Counted from the stretch's first letter, positions 1 to 12,439 are shown. The stretch: 64,000 nucleotides of DNA from Uranotaenia lowii (GCF_029784155.1 NC_073691.1:86869361-86933360); one strand, 5' to 3'. Notes: a model not told the origin generated them from the letters alone. Made by a program: numbers and translations.

Positions 1-525
1 TTTTGGCTGGTGGCAAATTTTGTGTCCCCGTTTTTTTTTCATTTGCTCGAAGGATACGTTAATATCCTGTTTTGCTGTTGTGTGCGGGGGCGGAAAAGAT
101 TTTTGTCCGAATATTTACGGTCGACACACTCACGGTCCTATGACCTGATTTTGCTACGCAGTGCAAAGTTTGCCGAAACGTTGTTGGCGCCTAGAAGTGA
201 CCCGATCAACGATAAGCGTTACGCGTAAGAATTTCTCTAACATGGTTTAGTTTTAGGCATATAGCTAAGTTTTTTTTACAGAAAAGAGATTATCAGAAAT
301 GAGTAACGTAAATTGGGAGCACTTTAGATATCTAAACATTCAATTTGGATTCAAAGAAATAAAAAAAATGTGTTTGTTACAATAAATGAACCGATCTGTA
401 CAATACTTTCGATGGCTTATTATTCCATCCTTGTCAAAATTTATTTATAAGTTGAGCAAAATTAAACGCGTTGAAGTCATCATTGATTGTAAGTAGATAT
501 CCATCGTTGTTTCATTTCTGTTATA
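1..525. other. Left edge, no supported gene
   Basis: A reading frame is open from the first base to a stop near 228, but it has no recognisable domain, no ATG where coding seems to begin, and a run of phenylalanine codons from a T tract. I see no splice-supported exon. The rest up to 525 is AT-rich and shows nothing that I can assign. Confidence 0.3.
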
Positions 526-765
526 GGGTAAGTGTACCTAAGACAACGGCTTAAGGAAGCTTTTTTCATTAATTCAATAGAATTGCCTTGCATGTTGATT
601 TGAAACTGATATTTATTCATTGAACTATATTTCGAATATTGTTTTATGAAACTATGTAGGAAATAGATCAATTCATTACGTACTTTTGAGTCAATTCATA
701 ATTTATTTTTCTCATTCAAGTTCCTCCATTGTCGTACCAGGTTCCTAATTCCGTCGTACAAGGAA

Positions 766-1260
766 ACCGGAATTGTCTCAATTTATTCCACCCTCTTCAG
801 AAATACATTTAAAATTTTGCGGTTGCGGTTCATGCAATTAGCATCAGCTTACATCGAACGGATCAACCGCGCAGGATAACAGCAGAAGTTCTCTCGAGTA
901 ACCAGTCGCAATAAGCTATGAAACTAGGATAGCTTTATTCTAAACAGGTCTACCATTGCTTGGCTAATGCATCTGCAGGCAGCAAAGTATTATACCTTCT
1001 ATTCAATTCTACCGAAATTGTCTCAAACTATTCCTCCCTCATGAGGGATAGATTTGAAATTTTGCGGTTGCGGTTCATACAAATGCGATTATTTACTTCG
1101 CACGGATCAACCGCACAGGATAACTGCAAAGTTCGAATGAGATCAAAGTCGCAATAAAGTGGACTTGCCAAGAAATCCCAAGGTAGCGTTTTTGTAGCTA
1201 GGTACCATTGCTTGGCTAAGGCAATTGCAGACAGTACAATATTAGACCTCACAAATTGAT
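766..1260. repeat. Two-unit direct tandem duplication, period about 245 bp
   Basis: Unit 1 (766-1010) and unit 2 (1011-1260) align along their length. Both begin ACCGRAATTGTCTCA, carry TTTTGCGGTTGCGGTTCAT about 50 bases later, then GGATCAACCGC, then TACCATTGCTTGGCTAA near the end. Substitutions and small indels separate them (spacing 245 to 252), so the duplication is not recent. Reading frames that cross it are fragmentary and show no conserved protein. Confidence 0.85.
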
Positions 1261-2801
1261 TCTACCCTGCAAATGTATTTTGTACCAACACACTCTCCAA
1301 CGGACTGGGCTGCCATGATCCAGAATTTGTCTATAAAGTAAGATTTTATAACATTCATACAGACATTTTTTCACAAATTACATGGCACAAATTTACACAG
1401 TAACTGCATATATTTATAGAACATCAACATTTTTAATAGTACTATATGTTTTTCTACGCAATGAGACTGAATAGTAAGATATTTGAGGAGAGGCAGAATC
1501 ACACTTGCGTTTTGTCAACATGTGTATTCTTATTCATGTGGGAACCCTGGCGAAGGATATCGACACAAAGCAAAACCACGTTGATGCGTGTAATGCGCAT
1601 TAGACTGGTTCAGCTCATCTATCGAGTTTTTTTTGGGGGCGATAGAAGATTTTGCAAAAATGTTTTTTTTTTTCTAAAATTGACGCTTCGTTATTCTAAC
1701 ATTTTGTTATTTGGGTTCAAATTTTTGGGAATTGACGTAGAGTAATTCAACTGAAATTAAACTTTTCGACTTTTTTCATTCAAATTGTAATATGTCAAAA
1801 ACGACAAAACATCTTTTGTTGAAAATTCACCGAGAATTTATAAAAATGCAGCAAACATGAGTCAAGTATTAAAACTTATATGGTAGAAATTAGAATATAA
1901 GCGGGTTTGATTTTGTTGAATTTTGAACGACTATATGTATGTACAAAAAATCATATCTACCGATTTTTTATTTAAACTTGTATTGAGCTCCAAACCAGAG
2001 ACTCATAAACTTTTATTTCAAAGTTTAAATGATCCATTCATCCAAATTTTCTTGTCATTTTAACCTTCAACGGGAATTTTTTGCATCGTTTTTCCATGCA
2101 TCGTAAAGATTCAATAAAAATCGAGGTTTTCGGTCCAGGAATTGAATTTTTTTCCTCGAGTTGATCCCCATTAAGAGAATTTCTGAAAACTGGAGAAGTT
2201 TTAGTTTTAGTTTTCAAGGATCTCTCAGGGACCATACTGTAGAGCAAAGCGTTTGGTCGTATGTGCGATATTGCAGTTTGAATGCAAGAAGCTTAAAAAG
2301 TCTAATTTTCAAATAATTGATGTATCTCATGTTTCACTGAACTGTTTCCATGAACGTTAGAAATGTGAAAGTTGGAGATATTCTTGCGTGCACCGAAACG
2401 TCTATTTAATTATGCACGATACTGTTAGTAAATAATTTGTAAAACACCAACCACTTAGCTAAAAAATCCATCAATTCTTTGTTCATTTGAAACCATACAT
2501 TATAAGCAATGCTGAATACATTCAAGTAATTTATCAATATAAATAGACTTTTTGCACTTATCTCCCAGCGCATCAAGTTCCTAGTTTCAAAATAAACAAA
2601 ACTACTGTATTGTGTTGTGATTACTTGGAAATTCATTATGTTCATTCTCTATGAGTCCGACTGTGTTCAGCAAAAAATAGTAAAAATGAACCGGTCTAGT
2701 TCCAATTCTTGCAAAACGGTTTCCTATTCATGTCGCAAAATTACGACGAATTATGGGGCCCGAGCGATTCGATTTCAATCGAATATTGACAAATTTATAT
2801 A

Positions 2802-3680
2802 GGGTAAGAACACTATATATTGAACACCATCTTTGGGATTCAACACATTTGTGGCCAGTAAATAATAACGAAAGGTTTTTCTGATAAAATTTTGATAGCG
2901 TAGCTTAAGCTTATTTCTCTGCTTCGAATCGATATATTTTTTTCGTGAAAATATGTTTTGAAATTATTATTTAAGCCTTTTTATTCAAAATTACTTTTGT
3001 ACCAATGATTAAACACAGTGATTCAAATATTAAACAGGCAATGTTCTAATTATTGAACACGTAAACATTGAATATCATTGCATATATTCAGGGGTATTTC
3101 GCTTGATAGTATGCCTTGCAGGGGCGATTTTGGGTGAGCTAGCAACCAAGAAACAGTTTGTTTACATTTCCAAACACCAACAGATGTTTGTTCAATAACT
3201 GGTACATGCATTTCTTTACGAAACGAGTACTGCAAGATTGAACGTTCAATAATTGAAACATTGGCGTTTTCTGTGATCCAATGATAGAACACTTTAATTT
3301 GTTAAATTTTAAGAAAATAAGGATAATAAAGGCTGCCACTCTTCCAGAAATCATTCAAAAAGACTAAGTTGAAAACACTTTTATCATTATCTAAGACGTT
3401 TAATGGTCTTTTATCCAATTTCTCCCCCAATCAAAAATAGGCTGTTTTCTTCATCCAGTCGAAAATCCAAGCCAAAATTTGAACACATATTCAAGTTTCG
3501 GGGATTGTGGCTTTAAGAGTCCGAGATTCTTGATAAAAATTTGAACAAAGGTAGAAAATACTTCAACAGTGGCACTACGAGTTTTGATTCATTTTTCTAC
3601 TGAATATTATTGTTTTAATCGGTAAATGTTTTACTAGTGTTCAATATCTGGTACCTGTTCAATAACTAGTGCTTCTACCC
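2802..3680. mobile_element. MITE, 879 bp, TA target site
   Basis: The terminal inverted repeat is GGGTAAGAACACTATATATT on the left, and the reverse complement of the right end gives GGGTAGAAGCACTAGTTATT. TA flanks both ends. The interior is AT-rich with repeated 'attgaaca' words near both ends and no transposase. It belongs with the TA-flanked, G-run-ended MITEs elsewhere in the window (14330, 23243, 59427). Confidence 0.7.
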
Positions 3681-4052
3681 TAGTTCAGCTTAGTTTAAAA
3701 TCATTTTTCTAATTTTATTTCAACACTTTTCTGTCGAATTTTATGATTTTGATCGTTATATGCATTGACAGGAAGCGATAAAACAAAGAAACACGTTGGG
3801 GGGATCACTAAGTTCGTTTTACAATATGGCAGAGTGCGTCAATAATTCAATTCACTTCGCGATTTCAATATCAAATAAATTAAGAAATAGTTTTAAAAGT
3901 GACAAATTTGTGAAAGAAAATAAATTCACAAGCTTAAGTTTATCATGTGAAGTGGACAATTAAAGTGGAAAGTGATTTTTCGGCTCTAAAACATGCATTC
4001 TTGAATTACGACGAATCAGAGGGATACGACGGAGGAGGGTACACCTACCCTA

Positions 4053-4755
4053 ATTCGTTTGAAATTCTGTGAATAATAAAATGCTCCTGATAATTCTCGA
4101 GCCCCGAGTCACATTGGTCACATTCAACCTTTCCAAAAAGTTGTTTCCACTCCAAGCGGATTCATTTGCATCAATTGCCCCAATACAGTGTAATATGTTC
4201 GGTCAAATTGGGGAACTTTTCTCGGAAATTATGTTCAACCAGGTTAGGTTCCGAGCACCCGTTCAAATGAGAGGACGATTTCAGTCCGACTTCGACTGTC
4301 ACATACTGAAAGGAGACATGCATGAATAAATAATTGTCCTTCCCTTGCCACTCTGAAACACTGGACTGGAAATGGTAGAACTGAAATAAAAACAGGAGGT
4401 ATTGAAGTCCATATGGCAATGGCAGGTTGAGAAAAGGTTCCCGAAATTTGCTAGTCCATTCGCTCGGAGGTCAACTTAATTGAATAAAAATGTACCTAGC
4501 TGATGTGATCAAGTCATGTTGAGTACGTTTAAAACCAAAAATTTTAGGCCAGGATTTAACCTTGCGAATAGACAGAGCTTCAGCAAAAAAAAAGGACTCA
4601 ATAAATTAGACATAGGACCTACACCCTAGCCAAAATCGATTGAGAATGCTATATTTTTGTTATACTTGAATGATATTCCTTTCTTCAGTCTTCATTATTA
4701 CTAATATGAGGTTAGGTTTATGTTTTCAACCGTAGATGCTGTATAGAATTTTAAA
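4053..4755. other. No gene seen
   Basis: AT-rich spacer between the TIR element and the 3' end of the PLE. Short open frames on both strands overlap one another and match nothing that I recognise. Confidence 0.4.
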
Positions 4756-4810
4756 TTTGGCTATTTTCGGTCTTGGATGTAGATCAAACAACTATTGTTT
4801 TTTAAATACC

Positions 4811-4845
4811 CGACGTTTCGACCAGTTTTGATGGTCTTTTTCAAG
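4811..4845 (-). ncRNA. Degenerate hammerhead-ribozyme-like motif of the PLE
   Basis: On the minus strand a 5-bp stem (TGGTC 4820-4824 with GACCA 4832-4836 in that reading) is followed by GAAACGTCGGG, as in hammerhead motifs known from PLEs. The upstream CTGATGA core is replaced by CTTGAAAA, so catalysis is not expected. Its position past the GIY-YIG reading frame matches the intact motif in the second PLE. Confidence 0.45.
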
Positions 4846-5555
4846 GGAACTAGAAGTTTTATTACAGAAATTGTGTTATGAGCTTTGTTGAAGATTTATA
4901 AAATGTAGTGTGTAACTCACTTTACTGTCTGTTGTTTTTGTCGAATTCGTTTTTGTTCAACGGCTAGGTGTCCATTGATTGCTGCTCGTCTGTTGTAAAT
5001 GGAGTTTTGTTATCGATTTATGTTCATACATATGTACATACATTTATTAAAATTCTAAATTTCTAACGTTTTTCATCGGATGGAAAAGATTTTTTTCTCA
5101 TCCGTGTCACTATAGTTGCACAACCTAGGTTCGCTCTAACTGCTGTCATCGTTCTCATTTATTGCTCTAGAGGCAACCTAGGTTCGCTCGAAAAACGGAC
5201 GGAGTCGCCCTGAGAAGAAAGTCAGTTTTGCGAGAAGTTCACCAATACTCTCAACGTTGTTGTCAAAACATTAAACAGCTGTTTTTGGCTGAAAGCAATA
5301 CAGTTGAAATAATGAACGGGAAAATGATAATTGCCACGATTTTGAACCTCTCAGCCAAGCTAAATCGTACTATATGCTGTCCAGTGCAATCCGGACACGA
5401 AATAAGGCAATCCGGATGTGAAGAATCGAGTGAAGAAATCCAGAAGAGAGAACAAATGATTGTTCTCACGCACACCTACGTATGGAAATCCGAAAGTAAT
5501 TTTTTTTTCGGACGGTTCCAGAGTCAAATCCGGAATCAAAAAAAAAAATACGCCA

Positions 5556-6167
5556 TTAGTATGAAGTTTGAAGAATGTAGGTATTATTAGAACTTAAGCT
5601 TTCTGATTGAGTTTGTGTAGGAGAAATTGAGCTTTGGTTTCTTGTGTCTGGGCTATGTGTATTGGTACCTGTTCTATTGCTATTTTTTATTGTTGTGAAT
5701 GTTTTAACTGCATGTAATATTCCGGCGTATGTTGAGCTGAGTTTGGCGGTGTCTGTTTTAAAATTCACCGTATTTTCTGTGTTGGTGATATGGCACATTT
5801 CTAACACACGTAGGGTTTGTTTATGTTGTGCTCTGTCTATAATCTTCGTTCTGCTGTGTTCGAACCTGGTGTTGTTGTTATGATGTGATCCGTCATTGCA
5901 GTGGTGTCCCCAAGCTGTTTTTTTTATGTCCGTGGTGTGTTGGTGGTTCCATTAGCTAGTTCCTTTTCGTATTTGTATGCATCGGATTTGTGTCCATACG
6001 TTCTTTCTGTAAGGGTGTTGGTACTCAATCCGATGTAAACAACTTTACAATCTCGACACGGTATACTGTATATGATGTTCGACTGTTGGGCAGGCAATAC
6101 GGTGTCTTTAGCGTTTGGATACACTTTCCCAACGTTGTTTATGTTTTTTTTTGAGCAATTTGTAACA
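5556..6167 (-). pseudogene. PLE C-terminal GIY-YIG endonuclease domain, frameshifted
   Basis: The reading frame contains NIIYSIPC, then C-x2-C and VVYIGLSTNTL, the paired Cys and YIG signature of PLE GIY-YIG nucleases. This domain nicks target DNA for target-primed reverse transcription. The frame stops near 5924, and the C-terminal tail (ending with a Thr/Asn/Ser-rich stretch at 5556) continues in another frame, so the domain is broken by at least one stop and one frameshift. It belongs with the RT upstream at 8040-12434, from which it is separated by the block at 6174-8027. Confidence 0.8.
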
Positions 6168-6173
6168 TGTAAA

Positions 6174-6750
6174 TATGTCCCATTAATTTAATTTGAGTAT
6201 AAAGAGCGTAGATGGTCTGGGGAGAAATAAGGGGCGGTTAATAATGGCTTGAGAACCTCTGGCAGAGAACTGCTTTGGCGTAAATGAAAAGAGTTTGCGT
6301 TCACTATGGAGTTTGCGAACTCCGAAATAAGGCGGAAAACCCCGGAAACGAGGAGCGAAAGGGTTGAAAGGCTCTCTTGCTTGTGAGTCGTTGAAGAAGC
6401 CAGACGTGTCGGCCCAAGCGAAGTCGATCGGTTTTTGAAAACGAGAAAAAAGTTCCTTCGGTTCATAATTGGCGTTCCGCCCTGTATTCCGCGATCCGTG
6501 ATGCCTCGGGTTTTGAGTTCCGACGTGGTCTCCAGTGTTGTCCGAGATAATTCGTCCAAAAGCGGTTGCGTACGTGTCCGGTCTCCAAAAGAAGAGGAAC
6601 GGCCCGTAGTGTGATAAGTGGAACCCCCAAAGAAAAAACCTTCGATTCAAAGTGCCTCAACCACAATCGAGGTGGCCAAAAAACCCGCTCCCAAAGACCT
6701 CCAGGCCAACAGTTAGCCCCAAATTAGGCGTAGGAGCCCCTGAGACGGAG
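6174..6750. other. GC-richer unidentified segment inside the PLE
   Basis: This segment lies between the poly(A)-like end of the CR1-type LINE (A run at 6752-6760 on the minus strand) and the PLE GIY-YIG segment. It is clearly richer in GC than its surroundings. On the minus strand two frames are open for over 120 codons (6650-6183 and 6559-6188), with no domain that I recognise. It may be the 3' part of another retroelement, since in that orientation it ends in AAATTAAATTAA, or LINE-transduced flanking DNA. The function is unknown. Confidence 0.35.
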
Positions 6751-6751
6751 T

Positions 6752-8027
6752 TTTTTTTTATTTATTTGATGTCTTTGACTATGTTGTCATACAGACCATG
6801 AGTATTGATCTTAAATTAGGTTATATAGTTGGCTTAAAATTAGGTTACATCACGAATCAAACATTTAAATTTTGCTTTGGATACATTGAAGTCGAACAAA
6901 TAAGAAACATAATTAAACACTTGGCAGCATCGTTGTAGTGGATGATTTTGGCCGAATACCTCCTGCTTCTTGGTAGCCAGAAAAGAGTCTGGTAACGAAG
7001 TTGTCGAGTTGGAGCGTGTAGGTTCAAAGAGTAAAGCAGTTGCGGACAATCAATAGCATTCGTAATGATATCATAGACAAACATTCGTTGTAGATAAATT
7101 CTCCTTTGGCTCAGCGACGTCAATGATAATAGACCACATCTATCGGAGTACGGTGGCAATCTAACGGGATCTCGCCAAGGCAGATGACGCAATGCGAAAC
7201 GAAGAAATCTTTTCTGGACCCTCTCAATTCTGTCTATGTGAACGGAATGATAAGGTGTCCAAACTGGTGCGGCGTATTCCAAGACACTGCGTACGAGCGA
7301 GCAGAACACAGTCTTTAGAGCATAAGGGTCTTTAAAACTCGAAGTATTTCGGCGAAGGAATCCGAACAAAGCGAAAGCCTTTGCTGTAGTTGTTGCCATA
7401 TGCTGAGCGAAATAGAGCTTTTGATCGAATGTTACTCCAAGATCTTTTATCACGGTTGTTCTTTCTAGTGTAGTGTCGCAGAACGAGTAGTCGAAGGTAA
7501 CTGAAGCTCTGGTTCTGAAAAAGCTTATGCATTTACACTTTTCAGCATTCACTTTCATTCCATTTGTTTCACACCAGAGCAATAACCTTTCTATATCCTA
7601 TTGAAGCGCTGCGCAATCCACAATTGAATCGATTACTCTGTAGAATTTCAGGTCATCAGCATACAGAAGCTTTGATGACTTAAGACAGGTTGCCAAGTCA
7701 TTTACAAAAAGCACAAAGATAAGCGGGCCTAAATGACTTCCTTGTGGGACTCCAGACGGCATATCGAACACTGAGGAATGTGTTCCACGGATGTTTATGA
7801 ATCCTTGGCGATTTATCAGGTACGAGTGCAGCCACCTGGTTGCCCATGTAGGAAAACCATAGCGCTCTAGTTTCATCACTGCAATGCTGTGGGGTACTGT
7901 GTCGAAGGCCTTGGCGAAGTCGATATATACTGAATCCACTTGAAGTTTTTCATCAGTTGCGGTGTGTAATTCATTAACGTAACACATCAGAGTTAAGCCG
8001 GTAAGTCTAATTAGACCCCTTCAAAGG
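6752..8027 (-). pseudogene. CR1-clade LINE, 5'-truncated reverse transcriptase
   Basis: On the minus strand the protein has YIDFAKAFDTVPH (palm motif A), SGVPQGSHLGPLIF (motif B), LLYADDLKFY (catalytic YADD) and the CR1-type thumb LEYAAPVWTPYH. One in-frame stop (TAG near 7595-7597) lies between the palm and the connection region, and a frameshift near 6990-7010 moves the last 40 or so codons into another frame. The 5' end is cut off just before palm motif A (near 8010). The 3' UTR ends in AAATAAATAAAAAAAA at about 6765-6752. It interrupts the PLE; TGTAAA at 6168-6173 and 8028-8033 may be the target duplication of the whole block. Confidence 0.85.
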
Positions 8028-8033
8028 TGTAAA

Positions 8034-8972
8034 ACCGCTATATTACAAATTTTAATGTTTGGAAAGTTCTTTTTTAGGTCCTTGGTGATTCTGCTGGTTA
8101 ATGAAGGTACGTACATTAAGGTTCTGTGGCTGAATTCCTGTGTTGATGCTGATTGTGAAAGGTGAGTTGATGTGTTTTAGATGCTGTTACTGGATGTTGG
8201 TATTTCATTGTTGATGCTGTGCTGCTGCTGTTGGGCGATCATCGATGTTGTGTTTTGATGTTGTGGGTGCTCGATTTCATGACGTTGTGGGTGTTCGGTT
8301 GGGTGATGTTCGTTATGTTGCTCGTTGTTGTCGATGGTACTATTTATGTTGAATTGGTTTAGTAATCTGTTGATTAGAGTGGCAGGGTAACCGTTGGTTC
8401 GCAGGTGATGAAAGATTGTCTGTTTGCACTGAAGGATGGTTTTGTTGGTGGTTAATTTTACGACTCTCTTCATGAAGTTGAATGCTACATTCAACTTCAT
8501 CATGGTTGGGTGATGAGAGTAGAAATTTAACAATCTTCCTGATGCGATCGGTTTAACGTACCACTGAGTTGATATGGTTTGGTCTGGATTTCGAATAACC
8601 AAGGGTCCAGGTAAGGAATCTGATTTTCTTTTTCTTCTTCCATAGTGAACTGCAGCTTCGGATGATATGCATTAAATGCATCTAGCGTTGTTTGTGTTTT
8701 ATCAGCAGGTAAGGCCAATAGTAGGTCGTCTACAAACTTCCGAAGGTATGGTATTCCAAAATCCAGGGAACCAACGACTGTTTTTATCAATGTGTCGACC
8801 ACTAATTCTGCTAAAACTGGTGAAAAACAGCTGCCCATTGCTGTTCCCTCGGTTTGTATGAAAAATGTATTCCTGAATTGGAAATAGGAACTTTCGAGGC
8901 AGAACTCGACAATTTCCAAAAACATTTTTTTCCAATCGGCTGTGAGGTTGCTGATTACCAGATGTCGTGGTA
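8034..8972 (-). pseudogene. PLE reverse transcriptase, C-terminal half
   Basis: On the minus strand the segment begins in HLVISN (continuing the palm from 11407 across the hAT insertion) and contains TEGTAMGSCFSPVLAEL (motif B), YLRKFVDDLLLAL (catalytic FVDD, typical of PLEs) and IPYLD. A frameshift near 8600 switches to the frame with WYVKPIASGRLLNFYSHHP, a strongly PLE-type thumb motif. That frame ends at 8177 after a Gln/His-rich linker. Further matches (MYVPSLTSR) continue towards 8040. Confidence 0.9.
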
Positions 8973-11406
8973 CAGGCCCGTGCGAAGGACCCGTCCATGG
9001 GGGGGGGTTTTCGAATTTCAAATTTAGCTTAAAATAATAGCAATACCAAAAATAAACAATAAAAAAAATGAAAGAAATTTCTAACACCGTTTTTCACTCA
9101 TGATTACCAAAAATGAACTAAAAATAAATTGGACTGATAAAAAAAACAAATTTTCAAATCATACCATAATGAAAGTTTCAAATTTTTGGTAAGTCATTGA
9201 TAATTTTTTTTTCAAAATTATGCTCTTCATTCTGAACTAGAAAATTGTTTCAAAAGAATTTCTAAGCTAATTAAAAATAAACGTTTCCAAAACACAGAGC
9301 TTAAAAGAAATCTGGAATCTTAAATAAATATCCAATCAGGTAAAAAACTAACCAGGATTAGTTCAGTAAAATGATAATAATTGTTAATTTTTATTCATCT
9401 TAATTAAAATTCTGTTCTTTATTTTCAACTGAAAGGTGATTGAAAAATTTCACTGAAGTAAGAGAAAAAGCCTATTTTAAGCAAAAGTAAATGGCTTAAA
9501 TAGTTTATTTTTGAAGTTCAAAATAATAAATTCATGTTCAATTATACTATCAAGGAAATGTATTGATAAAAATTTAAAGATAAGTAGTTCCAAGTTACAA
9601 CAAATATTGTAAGAACAAAGCAAATACAAAGTTAGTTAACATTTCGCATTAAAATTAAGTTTAAAGTTGCTACCTACTTCAAATCATGTTTAAAACTTTT
9701 AAAGATTAAATAAAAAATCATGATTGATTCATAAAAGACGATTTTATCTAAAAAAATGATGAAAAGTTTTTAAATTTCAATCACAAGTTTTAAAGTTTAA
9801 AATTACAAGCTTTGAGTGTTTTGTCACTATCGATTGAAATATTGGGCCTTGGAAAGAACAGAAGCTTGAAATTTTGTTTTTCTTATTAAGAATTAAGACT
9901 TAAGGGCTTATGTGTAAAGTACACAAAAATTCAGAATTATAAAAAAAAACAAATTTGTTCAAATTATTTCTAAAATTTAAAAATTTCGACTAAAAATTCA
10001 GCGAGTTAATAAAAGAATTGAAAAAAAAATACTTTTAAATTCCGTTAATTTATTTGAAAATTTAAACAAAATATGAAAATGAAAAAGATAAGTTTTTTCA
10101 AACATTTCAAGAGGTTTTTTTAATAAACACGTTTCACCATATAAATTTACATTATTTAATTGATGACTCAAGGCAACAGCATTTTGACGCTTTTTTTAAT
10201 GATTGATTTGGTAGATTTTAGCGTTATGAACTCGAATTTTTTATCAAATTTGGTCGAACACTTTGAGTTTTGGTGTTAAGGAGTTTTAAAATGTATCAGT
10301 TTTGAGTAAAATCAAACATAGAAAACTGATTAACTAACAAACCTACATATACGAAAAAATCTGATTCTGATTCTGTTTATCATACTTCATCCAATTAAGG
10401 GATATTATTATAATAAAAATTATGCATGATCTAAAAAATGTAAGATTCAACAATTTAAAAATGTGGAAAGATATCATTACAAGTACTTTTGACATAACTG
10501 TAAAAAGTGTTAAAAAAAACTTGATTTCATTTAACACATTTGTTGAAACCTTCAAAAAGATTACATGTTTTCTGAAAAATATCTGAAATTCAGTTTAGTT
10601 TACTTCTTTAAAAATTGATGAATGAAAAAAGGAAAAAAAAATAACTTTTTCTATAACTTTTTTGATAGTTAATTGAAAACTTTTATTTTTGATTGATAGG
10701 TTTTTGATATGAGTTTTGTATAAACAATGCAGAAATTTCTCAAATACTTTTTACTTATTTAAAAGTCAATTTAATAACAAGCTGATAGAAATATTGCATA
10801 TTCAGATTCAAGGTACCCAAATTAGTCGAAATGGCTTTTTTAATTCATTCCACCTCCGAAAAATGTAAATTTTGTGGCCTTCTGTAAATTATGTGTTGTG
10901 TTGAACCAACCAAACCAAAACCAAAAACACTCAATAAAATTTAGTCGAAATTGGTTTCTTGAAGCATTTTTCATCTCAGCATAACATTTGTCATTAAAAT
11001 AACGATTTAAAAAAAAAATGGTTCGTTTCAAACTCTGTTCTTATTCAGTTACACTTCTTAATAAAACCAATTCTGAAGACGAGGTAGGGTTTTTGTATGT
11101 CAAGTTTTGAGTTCCTATAAAAAAGATTAATTGAATTGCAATTTAGAACCAAAATTAGTTTCAATTCGTAAACGTCGAATAGTATCGTAGATCGAAATGC
11201 CTCGAGCCAAGGATGATTGAAGACGAAATTCTGCCGGAGGCGAGAAAAATTTCTGACTTGCTTGCTAACACTCATTTTCAAATACATTTTAACATCAAGT
11301 TATTTTCCGTTACTTTGGTGAAAATTTTAATTGGAAAAAATCTTCATGGGGGGTGTTAAACCCCTAAAACCCCCCCCCCCCCCGTTCGCACGGCCTTGTC
11401 GTGGTA
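8965..11406. repeat. 8-bp target-site duplication of the hAT-like insertion
   Basis: TCGTGGTA occurs at 8965-8972 and again at 11399-11406, directly abutting the two ends of the 8973-11398 element. Removing the element and one copy restores the PLE reading frame through TNIPRHLVIS, which independently confirms the insertion site. Confidence 0.93.
8973..11398. mobile_element. Non-autonomous hAT-like DNA transposon, 2426 bp
   Basis: The left end is CAGGCCCGTGCGAA; the right end, reverse complemented, is CAAGGCCGTGCGAA. Each is followed inward by a run of G on the outer-to-inner reading (9000-9009 and 11369-11383). The 8-bp duplication and the CA-starting inverted repeat are hallmarks of the hAT superfamily. 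The interior is extremely AT-rich and has no recognisable hAT transposase, RNase-H motifs or zinc finger. Short open frames (for example 11045-11287 minus) look like chance. Mobilisation would need a transposase from elsewhere. Confidence 0.9.
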
Positions 11407-12434
11407 TATTTGTAAATAAAGATATTACATCAAATGATACCAGTACATATCCTTGTGGTAGTTGGGTTTTGTTGATTTCCTCGACGAATTGAAAACTGTC
11501 CTTTATGCTGAAGCTACTTTGTATGCCCCCTTTGAGAATTACTGCCAGGTATTTATAAAGAGCATAAGTGGGAGCAGTTATGTTGGGGACTACAGGTCGG
11601 AGGGGTAATTTCTGTTTATGGGCCTTTGGTTGTCCATAGATTCTGGGGCAAATTGAGTTAGCTGCTTTGAGATGGTACGCTGTGTTTTTGTCTACTAATT
11701 TTAGGTTTTCTAATCGTTTGATAAATTGATTGGTTTTGGTTTGTGTGTAGGAAGTTGGATCCTTTTTAATGGTTTTATAGATTGGATCGTCCAACATTAA
11801 TACTCCAACGTCCAACAGTAATACTCGACATACATTATAACGGTGTGTCTGCCTTTATCGGACTCTAAAACATAGACATCTTTATTTTCATCTAAAAATT
11901 TCTTTGTTTGTTCAGCGCTGTTCGGCAGAAATTTTTCAACGGGGTTTTATGGTCGATATTTTTCCAAGAGTTTATGTAGTTTTGTATATGATTCACTGCT
12001 TTACATCTATTCGTTTCTTGAATTTCCTTATCAGAGGTTGTGTTAAAAATCGATTCAAGTTGGGCAATCATGTGGTAAAATGGTATTTGATCGAGATTCA
12101 TGATGAGTAGTGTGAATTTAGGTCCCAAGCTCAAAAGGGCTAAAGTTTCTTTGGGAACATCTTTAGTGGTAGCATTCAAAATTGCTTTTTCGTTTGACGT
12201 GGGTGTTTTGCTGCTCTCGTTTTCGATTTGTTTGATCAAAAGTTTGTTAATTTTTTGATTCTTTTTCAAATTTCCCTTCCTCTGTTGAGAATCGAAGGAT
12301 GTTTTTTGGGTGGCAACAAAACTCTGTGCTATTGCGTGGGTGGTTTTTTGATGTATTTGTTGTAATAACTGTTGCATATCTCGTTTGTGTTTATTAATTT
12401 TATGAAACGTATGAGAGATTTCTATGTTGAGCAA
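11407..12434 (-). pseudogene. PLE N-terminal region and RT palm start
   Basis: On the minus strand the first 180 codons (12434-11892) contain LLSLGPKFTL and HIQNYIN, motifs of the PLE N-terminal region. A frameshift near 11890-11830 leads to CPRIYGQPKAHK, LPLRPVVPN and VSFDVISLFTNIP, the PLE-type RT fingers and motif A (the Asp of FDV is catalytic). The hAT-like element interrupts it right after NIPR. The start is chosen at the first Met of the conserved region and may not be the original one. Confidence 0.85.
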
Positions 12435-12439
12435 CGATT

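Larger units (their letters stand above)
526..4050. mobile_element. TA-flanked inverted-repeat element with nested insert
   Basis: The left end reads GGGTAAGTGTACC right after a TA (524-525). The right end is the near-perfect reverse complement (GGGTACACCTACCC) followed by TA at 4051. Words with CGTCGTA or TACGACG occur inside both ends (about 751-759 and 4025-4031). No transposase frame is recognisable. A complete smaller TIR element (2802-3680) sits inside, so the block is at least two insertions deep. The pairing of these two ends over 3.5 kb is an inference from end similarity; each end could also belong to a separate short element. Confidence 0.4.

Noticed and set aside
10..228. Coding exon at the left edge
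   Set aside because: The frame is open but begins with GTG, is T-tract driven and has no domain; no splice sites are defensible.
5228..5590. 120-codon plus-strand ORF
   Set aside because: It lies antisense to the PLE 3' region and shows no domain.
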